Origin: Nemertoderma westbladi
Taxonomy: Eukaryota; Xenacoelomorpha; Nemertodermatida; Nemertodermatidae
Reading direction: 5' to 3'
NCBI GenBank assembly: GCA_032718475.1
Contig: JAUCBJ010001384.1
Location: forward strand, 1-24,341
Length of the DNA: 24,341 bases
Shown: one piece after another, positions 10,093 to 18,029 of the stretch
How positions within the stretch are numbered: position 1 is the first letter of the stretch
Layout of the letters: each line of letters opens with the position of its first letter
Program-made: the position numbers and the translations under genes
Notes under the pieces: generated by a model
What the model was told of the DNA's origin: nothing
The model's input: the letters and a program-made list of their open reading frames with translations, nothing else
Databases searched by the model: none

Positions 10093-11336
10093 TAGAATCC
10101 TGGATTATAGCGTTTCCTGTATAGTCCTTCACGTATCGCGCTTAGGTTTATATGTACCGATTTAATGTTTTGGTTGTCTAGACTCGGCCTACTGGGTATA
10201 TTGGGATTGTGTTTATTTTTGGTGTTATTTTCTTTCTGTCCCTGCCACGGTGTGGCCCTGCTACCAGCTAACTGTGGACTAGCAGTCCGCTGTACGGCCG
10301 CGTGTGGTATTGACTGTCCGCACGACCTGTTCTCGTCCAAGGGGTTCGATGTTCTCGCTCCTATTGGGGTATATTGTCGATATTGTGATGGGGGAATGTC
10401 ACCCTGTCCCCCCCCCCTGGCCGGTATGTTTGGTACTGGGGTTGATGTTAATACATTGGGGCCCATACGTCTATCTCCAATAACTCCCCCCTCCCCTGGA
10501 TATATGTTATGTCCCTGTGTATTATAGTCATGCTGCTGTACCGATATAGGCCTACCTACCTCTCGCCTACCTACCGGTATGTACTCCGCGACTTCCGGGT
10601 TTAATCCCGTCGTTCGCGCTGCCCCATCGCCTACTCTATCTCTCCCAGCATGGCCTATAATAGTATGTGCAGTAAGGCCTACAGTATGTCCTGCAGTCTG
10701 CATGTGCCCTTTCGAACCGAAGTTTACTCTTCGCGAATCTCGAATCTCCCCGCGACTACCGTACTCTCGATCGGCAGCTATATCACGTCGGGAAGTTTCC
10801 CTTCGATCCCCTATCCTGTTCTCGTCTTCGTATTTGTACGTCCTGTACCCCTCTCTTGGCGTGCGGTGCGTTTCTCCGGGGCGACGGCAATCTCCCGAAG
10901 TTCGACCCCACTGACTCCCCAACTCCATCTCTACTATCGACGGTCCGTTATCCGTCATCGTACTCCTATCGTTCGTGGCGACACCTTTTCTACTATCTCC
11001 TCTTCTTCTCTTTTCAGTGCAGTATTCCGGCTCATGAGATCTCTCGTCGACCTCCCGGTTAAACTCCATTGTTCTTTTTCCCTCTTCTGATCGGGCTCGA
11101 CGCTTCGTCTGCCCTCTCGCGACGTCAACCTGCCTCTCTCTGCTCGATCGCACGCCGCTGGGGATACTCGCAGTCCCCCTATTACTCTCCGTCGCCGGGT
11201 GTTGCGGTTTACCTGATTCGGCCCGCGCATTATCCGCTGACGGCTGTGGGACACTCTCTGCCCCCCCTCTCTCGCTACTAATCTCTCGCGGTGGGGTGCC
11301 CGTAGCCCCCCCCCCACCCGCCACTTCTAACTTCAC
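10092..11336 (-). CDS. Gag-like low-complexity protein, C-terminal segment
   Basis: A 414-codon open frame, rich in Arg, Gly, Ser, Glu and Asp and without a recognised fold. It begins just downstream of a G10 tract in the coding strand (11315-11306), and the frame before that tract is continued by other frames upstream, so the GTG at 11336 is probably not a real start. Its first 35 residues (KLEVAGGG then PPREIS and ERGGAE) are repeated in variant form about 125 bp upstream. It ends at TAA overlapping the ATG of the zinc-knuckle frame. Position between a coiled-coil segment and a knuckle supports a Gag linker role. The plus-strand frames here are shadows. Confidence 0.6.
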   Translation of the reverse strand: MKLEVAGGGGATGTPPREISSERGGAESVPQPSADNARAESGKPQHPATESNRGTASIPSGVRSSRERQVDVARGQTKRRARSEEGKRTMEFNREVDERSHEPEYCTEKRRRGDSRKGVATNDRSTMTDNGPSIVEMELGSQWGRTSGDCRRPGETHRTPREGYRTYKYEDENRIGDRRETSRRDIAADREYGSRGEIRDSRRVNFGSKGHMQTAGHTVGLTAHTIIGHAGRDRVGDGAARTTGLNPEVAEYIPVGRREVGRPISVQQHDYNTQGHNIYPGEGGVIGDRRMGPNVLTSTPVPNIPARGGGQGDIPPSQYRQYTPIGARTSNPLDENRSCGQSIPHAAVQRTASPQLAGSRATPWQGQKENNTKNKHNPNIPSRPSLDNQNIKSVHINLSAIREGLYRKRYNPGF

Positions 11337-11490
11337 TATCTCTTACTACACCTCTACACCCCTCTAGTTGGGCATTCTCTGCCCCCCCTCTCTCGCCACT
11401 AATCTTATGTGGTGGGGCGCCGGTGCCCCCCCCCCCCCCCCCCCCCCCACTCGCCACATCTAACTTCACTATCTCTTACTTCGTCTCTAC
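11240..11490 (-). repeat. Two-copy direct repeat of about 125 bp, each with a G tract
   Basis: Blocks CTCTGCCCCCCCTCTCTCGC, TCTAACTTCACTATCTCTTA and TCTACACCCCTCT recur about 125 bp apart on the plus strand. The C tract in one copy is 10 long (11306-11315) and in the other 23 (11426-11448), so tract length alone alters the coding phase between copies. Confidence 0.8.
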
Positions 11491-11820
11491 ACCCCTCTCT
11501 AGTCGACACACTGTCTCTACTACGGCCGGGTCTATTCACCCCCGCCTCTCTCTCTACTACTGCGTGGCCTACCAGGCCCACCTCGGGTTGGCTCAACCGC
11601 GCCACTTCCTGCCTACTAACTACGTGGCCTACCAGGCCGCCGTCTGCCGGGCTATACACGTCTGACGCGTTCACATTAATAGCACCATTCCCAATATTAT
11701 TTGTTAAGTCGATTAAATTATTAGAACCATTAGAATTTGAAACGGGATTATTATTTAAATTGTTTTGTGTATTTAGATTTAAACTATTTCGAATTATTTT
11801 GATTATTCTGAATATTTGAA
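11405..11820 (-). CDS. Gag-like middle segment, Asn-rich then basic
   Basis: Reading leftwards, an Asn-rich stretch is encoded at about 11850-11700, with repeated NNN, SNS and TNN words. It crosses one frame change near 11790 and runs without a stop into NASDVYSPADGG and on to a G tract at 11448. An Asn-rich region of this kind is likely disordered and could aid particle assembly. Two plus-strand GGCCT-ACC-AGGCC inverted repeats (near 11568 and 11626) lie inside the coding region, echoing the hairpins of the 3' arrays. No known domain is seen. Confidence 0.5.
11426..11448. repeat. C23 homopolymer (G23 in coding sense)
   Basis: Uninterrupted run of 23 C inside the Gag-like region, at the point where the open frame changes. 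Confidence 0.9.
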
Positions 11821-11931
11821 TTAATATTATTATTTGAATTTAAACTTAAATTACTACTACCCGGTAAAATATTATTCCTGTAATAAAGGGATTAGGGTTA
11901 TCTACTACGGTACTATTAACATTAACTACTT

Positions 11932-12951
11932 CTAACATACTACTACTACCCCCCCCCCCCCCCCCCCGCCCGCACGGCTACACCAGTTCTGGTTCTCTCG
12001 CCCGGTGTCTGTAAGTGGGGTCTCACTCTCTGATAGTTCCAACCGCGCCAGTTCTAGTCGGCGCTGATTCAGTTTGGCTTGATATTGTGTAAGCCTCTCT
12101 AGCTGGGCACGCAAATCATCCTGCACGCGCTTACTCTCTATCTCTCTCTCTCGCATATTCTGTTCTTCCAACTCTGACCATCTCGCAGTCATCTCCAACC
12201 GCCTCGCCGACTCGCTCTCTACTCCCATCTCCCGTTCTCTACACTCCTCGGCTGCCTCTCTACACTCCTCGGCTCCCTCTCTACACCCCTCGGCTTCCTC
12301 TCTACACTCCCTCGCCCACTCTTCTTCTCCCTCCAACAATGCGGTTTTCTCTCTCAATTGCCACTCTAACTCATTCTGCTCATTCGCCACCGTTTCTAAT
12401 TCACACGTCAGACCTATCTCCCACACCCTTCTTTCTTTTGCGGAGGATGTAGCAGACTTATCGGTTGCGACGGACTCCCGTCGCCCCTCCATCCCACCAA
12501 CTTTCCCCCGCCTCCCGGAACTTCCTCCTACCGACGAGACCGAATCCTCGGGTTTAACCTCGGATTCGCCCTCCTCAGGTCTCTTCCAACCCACTAATTT
12601 TACTCCCCGGGCATCGACTAAGTATGGCCCTACGTACACTACGCTAGGTTCCATACCCCTACACTCCCATACTTCAATCAGTTCGTTGGCAACTCCCCTC
12701 GCCCTCTCCTCGGCTAGTTCTCTCTGCCCAAAACGCATTAGGTAATCAAAGTATCTGCTCGACTCACCTAGTCCTCTTGTCAATCTCACCTTGTCTATCT
12801 TCGCCCTTCCTCTGGCCTCTCTCAGTTGCTTCCGGGTCGCGAGGTAGGCTCGTCGAAGTCGATCAGAAACCCCGATGTCCTCGTCGCCGACCTCTCCTCC
12901 GTCTCTCCGGGCCCGACGTCGTACCGTATTTAGTTCACGCGTCCCCGCCGT
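11932..12951 (-). CDS. Gag-like N-terminal segment with long coiled coil
   Basis: The frame is open from inside the 5' LTR to the stop at 11932. The first in-frame GTG is at 12789, and 54 codons upstream at 12951-12949 is ACG, where the other LTR has ATG in the same context. The N-terminal third (RYFDYLMRFGQRELAEERA, then VYVGPYLVDARG) looks globular. A Ser/Gly/Glu linker follows, then about 130 residues of charged coiled coil containing four near-perfect heptads of the CREGAEE type. The frame runs into a G19 tract (11967-11949) and ends in a Gly/Val tail that is probably an artefact of frame slippage there. Its place directly after the 5' LTR is that of Gag. No database family is recognised. 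Confidence 0.6.
   Translation of the reverse strand, partial: TAGTRELNTVRRRARRDGGEVGDEDIGVSDRLRRAYLATRKQLREARGRAKIDKVRLTRGLGESSRYFDYLMRFGQRELAEERARGVANELIEVWECRGMEPSVVYVGPYLVDARGVKLVGWKRPEEGESEVKPEDSVSSVGGSSGRRGKVGGMEGRRESVATDKSATSSAKERRVWEIGLTCELETVANEQNELEWQLREKTALLEGEEEWARECREEAEGCREGAEECREAAEECREREMGVESESARRLEMTARWSELEEQNMREREIESKRVQDDLRAQLERLTQYQAKLNQRRLELARLELSESETPLTDTGRENQNWCSRAGGGGGGGVVVVC
11949..11967. repeat. C19 homopolymer (G19 in coding sense)
   Basis: Run of 19 C between the coiled-coil and Asn-rich segments of the Gag-like region; the open frame changes here. Confidence 0.9.
12236..12316 (-). repeat. 21-bp coding repeat, about 4 units, encoding heptads
   Basis: Units of the type CTCTACACTCCTCGGCTGCCT on the plus strand, with 1-3 substitutions each, encode consecutive seven-residue blocks such as CREGAEE and CREAAEE. 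The DNA period equals one coiled-coil heptad. Confidence 0.85.
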
Positions 12952-13419
12952 GTATAAAGAGTGAATGAAAGTAAAATGAGTTCTGAAGTTCGGTGTATAA
13001 TAATAAAGGTATAAGATATAGATATATTGTATAGTATATGGAAGGCGGGATACGGTAACTAAAGTCCCGTGCTCCCCTATCTAAACTAATTAACCTATGC
13101 TAGCACTACTGCACTGAGATAACTGAATTACTGATATTGGGTTACTGGTTATATTGCACGGTTGGCCTAATTACTACCTAATCGATGCCTTGCCCCCCTC
13201 TGATTGGTTGATACCCTTGTTGGCACCCCGTGGAGTGTTCCCGTTCACTCCATCTGTTCTCTCTGGGTTAGGGGTTTGGCCCCTGACCCTTTATTGTGTG
13301 CTTCCTTCCCACTCTTATTGGGATGGCACGAGTTGGTTAATTATCCAATCTCGTGGCTCCCAATATTGCTTATCGGCTTATAACTTTATGGGGTGTTAGC
13401 AGGATTGAATAAGCTAACA
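12926..13419 (-). repeat. 5' LTR (coding-strand sense), 494 bp, U5 end deleted
   Basis: Matches 6702-7195 base for base except three substitutions (12950, 13198, 13401). It starts TGTTAGC on the minus strand. The last 35 bp present in the other LTR are missing at its U5 end, and the primer-binding site expected just beyond cannot be found. The LTR sequence is joined in frame to the Gag-like region. Confidence 0.93.
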
Positions 13420-13424
13420 ACATG
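13420..13424. repeat. Right target-site duplication ACATG
   Basis: Exact copy of 6662-6666, directly after the TAACA end of the LTR. Confidence 0.92.
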
Positions 13425-13481
13425 ATTAAAATGTATAAATGAGTATGCATAAAATCCTTTCTTCACATACCGAACGCTGAT

Positions 13482-13620
13482 AAGTTGACATATTTAACAA
13501 AATTACATACATCATTGCTTGCAAAGGTCACTTTTCAGCGTTAAAGACCATCTCGGGTCAGAACGCTGCAAAGTGCTACTTTGCACACAATGATGTAAAT
13601 AGTTTTTGTTAAGCTGACAT
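13482..13620. mobile_element. Foldback (palindromic) MITE
   Basis: Two arms of about 60 bp (13482-13542 and 13562-13620) are imperfect inverted copies around a 19-bp loop; aligned blocks include AACAAAA, TACATCATTG, TTTGCA/TGCAAAG and CAGCGTT/AACGCTG. It shares GTTRACAT and AACGCTGCAAAGT words with the fragment at 6174-6283. No coding capacity. Confidence 0.75.
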
Positions 13621-13658
13621 AGCATCTCAATGTGCATTTTCAAGGCGGGATGCCTATT

Positions 13659-13686
13659 ATAGTAGTACTGTAGTAGTAGTAGTAGA
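13659..13686. repeat. TAG trinucleotide microsatellite
   Basis: TAGTAG run interrupted once by TACTG. Confidence 0.85.
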
Positions 13687-13873
13687 TGAATAATTACCTT
13701 GAACAATAATAATACGGTCAATGTGAATGCAAATGCCAATGCCAATGCTGAAAATGAGCTTGGTGTAAATTTTAAATTTTAAATGTTCACATGTTTTATT
13801 TATAATTAATAGTGAATTTTTGTTGAAAAAAATGTTTACATTCCTTTATAATACATTCATTTTTCTTATAAAG

Positions 13874-14226
13874 GTGTTGTCGTCTTTATTCTCGTCAACT
13901 ACACAATAATTACTTTGTTTATTAAACAAAAGAAACAGGCGGCTCAGTCGAAAAAAAAGAAGGACAGCTCGAAAAAAAATGAGGAGACATCAATCGCCCT
14001 TCAGTTTGGAATCATCGCCATGGTTATTGCTGGTGCAACCACTATTTACTTCTGCATCATGTACTTTGCCCTCCCATACCAGAGTGACTTCAGGATCAAG
14101 CGCTATCTAATGACATTCCAATCCACTATCTGGTTGGTCAATTACGGTATTGACGCACCTGTCTATATGATCTTCAATACTACGATTCGTATGAGAGTCT
14201 ATATGATGCTCGGCATAGCAAAATGA
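13874..14226 (+). CDS. Last exon of a GPCR-like seven-helix receptor (TM5 end to TM7)
   Basis: An AG at 13872-13873 after a T-rich stretch gives a plausible 3' splice site. From there the frame is open to TGA at 14224-14226. The product has a hydrophobic helix (VVVFILVNYTIITLFI, end of TM5), a Lys/Ser-rich intracellular loop with KKKK, a second helix (IIAMVIAGATTIYFCIMYFAL, TM6), a short outer loop, and a third helix ending NYGIDAPVYMIFN. The last resembles the NPxxY region of TM7 in class A receptors with Asp-Ala in place of Asn-Pro. A short basic tail follows. Spacing of about 30 residues between TM6 and TM7 fits. Upstream exons are not in the window on this strand as far as I can see, so it may be an orphan exon or lie behind a long intron. 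Ligand unknown. Confidence 0.6.
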
Positions 14227-14799
14227 TAATAGATATCTTATATAAATTATTGTTGTTGTTTATTAATAGTGATACTGAAACTGCAGATGATAATGGCCTT
14301 TAACTGAAAAGATATTACATATATGTTTTAAAATTTCACTACACTATAATATATCTAGTATATTACAATAGTTCAGTAGTATTTGATTCCCGTAATATGT
14401 TTATATAGAGATATATAGATATGATATATAGATTACTGATAATATACTGTAATAATAATAACAAAATTACCGATTAAATTTCTATAAACATAATTCCTAT
14501 GGAGCTTGTACATTACACAATTGAAATAAATTATGTATGACAGGTTAAAATGGTACCATACCTAAAAATAGTTTGTTGCATTGTTGCATGGTAACCAAAG
14601 AGGTTAACCAGTGCTTAAAGTTGGGAGATTCATTTTGTATATATTGGAGTTTTTGAAACTCATAATCTGGGACTTCGTTTGTTGTTGATGTACATCAATA
14701 AAAAATGGGTTACAATTGAGATTTTCATTGGATACAGTAGCTTTGTGTGCAGGTAATGAGCCATAGGCTTCGCTGCACTATGAAGTGGGACAATTCATT
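14227..14799. other. AT-rich intergenic or 3' untranslated stretch
   Basis: No gene seen. It directly follows the GPCR-like exon and could hold its 3' UTR; AATAAA-type words occur (near 14525 and 14696), but none is clearly a poly(A) signal. Confidence 0.5.
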
Positions 14800-15158
14800 G
14801 CATGATTGGTCCTCTCTACAGCCCATTGTGAGATCCATCTTCACACTAGAGCTGAGCAACAGGCATGAGGCCCTTCCTTGCATGCATGAGGCATTAGATC
14901 ACTGTGTGGGCTATACTGTCTTCACATAGGTAGTTAAAGCAGCAGCTGCAGATACAGATCCTGTATTCCCCCAAAGCAGAAAAAAAGGCACCATCGACGT
15001 GTACAGAATTCAGAAGTGCTGAGAGAATCTCACAAGGCACTGAGAGAGTCCTTGATCAAACTGACTACAGTGGCCAAGAATACAGTGAAGGCTGCAATAT
15101 AGGTCGCTGAACAGGCAGTACTCTGATAATCTACAGGAGCTTATCAATCAGCAGGTTA
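14800..15158 (+). pseudogene. Old LINE fragment (linker after endonuclease)
   Basis: Matches 1056-1413 of the first LINE copy across its length (for example TGGTCCTCTCT, GCTGAGCAACAGG, GTGGCCAAGAAT, CTACAGGAGCTTAT), but with several indels and stops. It is clearly more diverged than the other two copies, so it is an older insertion of the same family. No intact domain remains. Confidence 0.85.
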
Positions 15159-15267
15159 AGGTTAATTATATGAGTTAACGGGGAAACAAGTTGGAGTGTA
15201 ATTACTTTTATTATTTTAGGTGGTATGGTTGATTTGTTTTATTTGTATTTTTAGTCAAATAAAATAG

Positions 15268-15759
15268 TATCAAGTATCAATTACATCCAGCATATCCAAC
15301 TGTGTGATATTTGAAAATGTGAATGGTTTTAGGATTGGGTTTATGTTTTGTATTATGTTGGTAATATTATTATCTTTAGCTGTGGTTGTTGTAGATTTTG
15401 CCATTTGCAATAGTCCTTTGTCTACTGCCAGTCTTGTTTGCTTTGCTGTAGTACCTAAATTTACATATACCTTATTAAATATATTAGCAATTAATTACTT
15501 TACTTGTGGTATGGATTATGCTTATGCTATCGAGCTATAATTATCAGTGAAGTGGTCTGTTTACCTTATCGAAGGGTGCATAGAATCATTACCAAGGCAA
15601 GTAGTGATCCCAATTGCAGTTACCTTTACAGTACCATTGGTAATGAATTATCTTGGAGGCCAACTGCAGCAAGATGCATCCATTCGGGGTGGTGCGCTGA
15701 ACATTGTCCTTACCATAGTGTTTTGGTTATGGAGTATCTTTCCCATACTAACGTTGTAG
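15268..15759 (+). pseudogene. Multi-pass membrane protein-like frame interrupted by one TAA
   Basis: One reading phase is open from 15268 to 15540, stops at TAA (15538-15540), and continues in the same phase to 15759. The first part has a strongly hydrophobic helix (FMFCIMLVILLSLAVVVVDF) and further apolar runs; the second has VVIPIAVTFTVPLVMNYL and ALNIVLTIVFWLWSIFPIL. Alternating hydrophobic runs in a single phase on both sides of the stop suggest a membrane protein exon that has acquired one stop, or two exons with a tiny gap. I do not recognise the family. AT-rich DNA can also give hydrophobic frames by chance. Confidence 0.3.
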
Positions 15760-16397
15760 TAATTGGAAGTGTACTAGGACGGTTTGTGTCGGACTGGTGG
15801 GTTGTACTAGGTATATTGTGTTTCTATTGTTGTATTCTACTAGTTTAAAATGTCGATTTATGTCATATTTATAAAATACTACAGTACAGGCCACCAGAAA
15901 ACGCAGATTTGTACAATTGTGAACACATTTTATCAAATGTGTACCAGTGTAATGTAATGTTGTTGAACGGGACAATTGAACATAATTGAACATAATTGAA
16001 TTGGAAACAACCAAAATTTTTTCGCCAAAGGATACAATTGAATACTTTTGAAATGCTTAGTAAGCTGGAAACTCTCTGTAGTTTGCCGCGAACTGTCATT
16101 CACTGCAGCTGGAAATGCGATAAGGATTTTGTTTACCTTTATAGTGTGCGGTATAATAATGGAGATTTGACTGTAAAAAACAACTAGGACGGTTTCCTAC
16201 AAAGTCTGAGGATTCTCATTCTCAAAAAGTTCAATTGAGAATTTGGTGGCATAATGCCACAGTAGTACATATATGCACAAAAGAGTTATGCATCAATCAG
16301 TCAATGGGTATGGCCCTTGTCCCAACATAATCCTCAAATCTGTCAATCACACTGGGAACAAAATATTCTAGGTCGAAATTTGTGATGGTAGATGGGT
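15760..16397. other. Intergenic DNA, no gene seen
   Basis: AT-rich. Minor direct repeats such as CATAATTGAA (near 15980). Small frames on both strands lack recognisable features. Confidence 0.6.
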
Positions 16398-16497
16398 GTA
16401 CGTACATACATACGTACATACATACGTACATACATACATACGTACGTACATACATACGTACATACATACATATGTACGTACATACATACGTACATAC
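16398..16497. repeat. (TACG/TACA) tetranucleotide microsatellite
   Basis: About 100 bp of mixed CGTA and CATA words. It produces spurious Tyr/Val/Cys-rich frames on the minus strand. Confidence 0.92.
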
Positions 16498-17795
16498 CAA
16501 TAATCTGGATGGTATGAATGACATTGAACCGAATGATGCATTGTAAGTTTCATTTAAGGGAGAAATATCCAGGAATAAGATACAATTTTGCACTTTTCTA
16601 TCGAAATGTAAACGTGCAAAACGCCTGTTGGACACGGATACCGAAGATGGTTTCGAATTGTACTGCTGTTGAAGAAGCATGAAACTCATTATAAACTCGT
16701 TAAGCCCTTTGCATGATCAGGTCAGAAAGTGTACTAGATTTTAGCAAGACTTATTCTGTTATTATTAGATGTTATATACTTATATACATAATTTATTTAA
16801 GATGAAAAAATATAGTATTAATTATTACGTTTTTTCAAATGGGCATGTGTTCTTGTTTCATGCATTAAAAAAATTACTTGTTATGTAGTGTTATTGTATT
16901 TTTTTACAAAAAAAAAAACACGTGGAAACAGTCGAAATGGCGTGTTTAAAAGCGCGGGAAGCCAATTTTGAAAATCGGATGTGATTGGCTGCTACAGATT
17001 TGACGTCATTACAAAGTGATCTGATAATTTCTTATCTTGGTTTCTATGGATGGTGATTTTCGAACCATTCAAATACACATTGAATCCTAATTATTTGTCA
17101 AATGAAAGCGGAAAGCCTTGCGAGTCCTTGACACTACAATTAATTAAATTAATGGTGATGAATATTGGTAAAATGTTGTTTCCAGCAGTATTTTCACAAG
17201 CAATACTGCATTCCAATCTGTATTGATTATGGTAAGGCCTACAGATTAGATTTAAAATAACACTAAATGTGTAATACCGGTCTGCCGGTAATATAATAAT
17301 ACAGTAATAAATGGTAGTAGGCTACTTGAATATTAAGAATGTGTACCTGTGACTGGTAAACCCTACCTACTTAATTAAGTAAAGTTGCAATACTCAGATA
17401 CGGCAATAGGCTGAGTGCTGAGTGCTTGCATACCGGTCAGGCAATCTGCAGAGTTTGCAATTGTGAACAGCACCATAGGCCTATTCCCAAAACATAGTAC
17501 AGGCTTATTGATAGGCGCATCCATTCATTTAAATTGGGGGCATTTCATATTCAATTGGATTATTTTTATATGTCAGGAGTAGGTAGATATTATTCTCAAA
17601 TTACTCAGATATTATGCAGGCACATGTTCTGCATTGGATGGCTTTTTTATGGAGAAATTAATGATGCATGTAACTGGAAATTGACTCTTTCTATAAAAAA
17701 GACTAAAAGCAAACAATATGGTAAATATAGAATTCATATTTAAGAAATAACAAAATACAAAATATTTAAATATTAAGAAGTAATAAACAATTTAA
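16498..17795. other. Mostly non-coding stretch with a promoter-like site cluster
   Basis: No gene is supported. The 69-codon frame at 17534-17743 has no domain. The part at 16919-17010 is less AT-rich than its surroundings and holds several known factor-site words, listed separately. Confidence 0.55.
16919..17008. promoter_or_regulatory. Candidate promoter: E-box, two CCAAT words, perfect CRE
   Basis: Within 90 bp lie CACGTG (16919-16924), CCAAT (16962-16966), ATTGG (16984-16988, CCAAT on the other strand) and the full palindromic CRE TGACGTCA (17001-17008), with a GCGCGGG word between. Inverted CCAAT boxes close to a CRE are common in metazoan housekeeping promoters. No transcript start or first exon is identified on either side. 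Confidence 0.35.
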
Positions 17796-17830
17796 GGGGG
17801 TGGGGGGGGGGGGGGGGGGTGTACACCCCC
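17796..17830. repeat. G-tract (G5-T-G18) followed by GTACACCCCC
   Basis: Homopolymer run of 18 G at 17802-17819, with a C5 run shortly after that can pair back to it. Confidence 0.85.
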
Positions 17831-17958
17831 ATATGGACCTTGGTTAATTTAGACCACGGGTGGGTCTGTGTGTTAATATTGATATATCTAATGGGCAGTG
17901 ATTTTTTATGTCCTTTTATTTGACTTTTTTTGTCCTCCTTTTTTTACGAATTGTGCAT

Positions 17959-18014
17959 AATGACTTTTGTTGTCCCTTTAATGACTTGTGTTGTCCTTTT
18001 AATGACTTTTTATG
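17959..18014. repeat. Short tandem repeat, about 21 bp, 3 units
   Basis: Core AATGACTTTTGTTGTCCTTT, repeated with one or two changes; a degenerate unit precedes it at about 17905-17940. Confidence 0.75.
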
Positions 18015-18029
18015 TAGGTATTTCTTCAA

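Larger units (their letters stand above)
6667..13419 (-). mobile_element. Complete, young, gag-only LTR retrotransposon (non-autonomous)
   Basis: The element spans 6753 bp between two ACATG duplications. Its LTRs begin with TG and end with CA and differ by 3 substitutions over 494 aligned bases, with no indels. Orientation is minus: the purine tract lies next to the 6667-7195 LTR and all domain-bearing frames read leftwards. Interior order on the coding strand is Gag-like frames (12951 to 10092), a zinc-knuckle frame (10092 to 9549), tandem hairpin arrays (9480 to 7690), a short unique segment, the purine tract and the 3' LTR. No protease, reverse transcriptase, RNase H or integrase motif is visible, so mobilisation would need enzymes in trans. 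The primer-binding site seems lost with the end of the 5' LTR. Confidence 0.92.

Noticed and set aside
10165-11819. Several plus-strand frames of 60-146 codons
   Set aside because: They are shadows of the minus-strand Gag-like frames in GC-rich low-complexity DNA.
16297-16689. Minus-strand frame with MYV/TYVC runs
   Set aside because: Translation of the TACG/TACA microsatellite.
17534-17743. 69-codon plus-strand frame
   Set aside because: No domain, no splice or promoter context, and length is within chance for AT-rich DNA.
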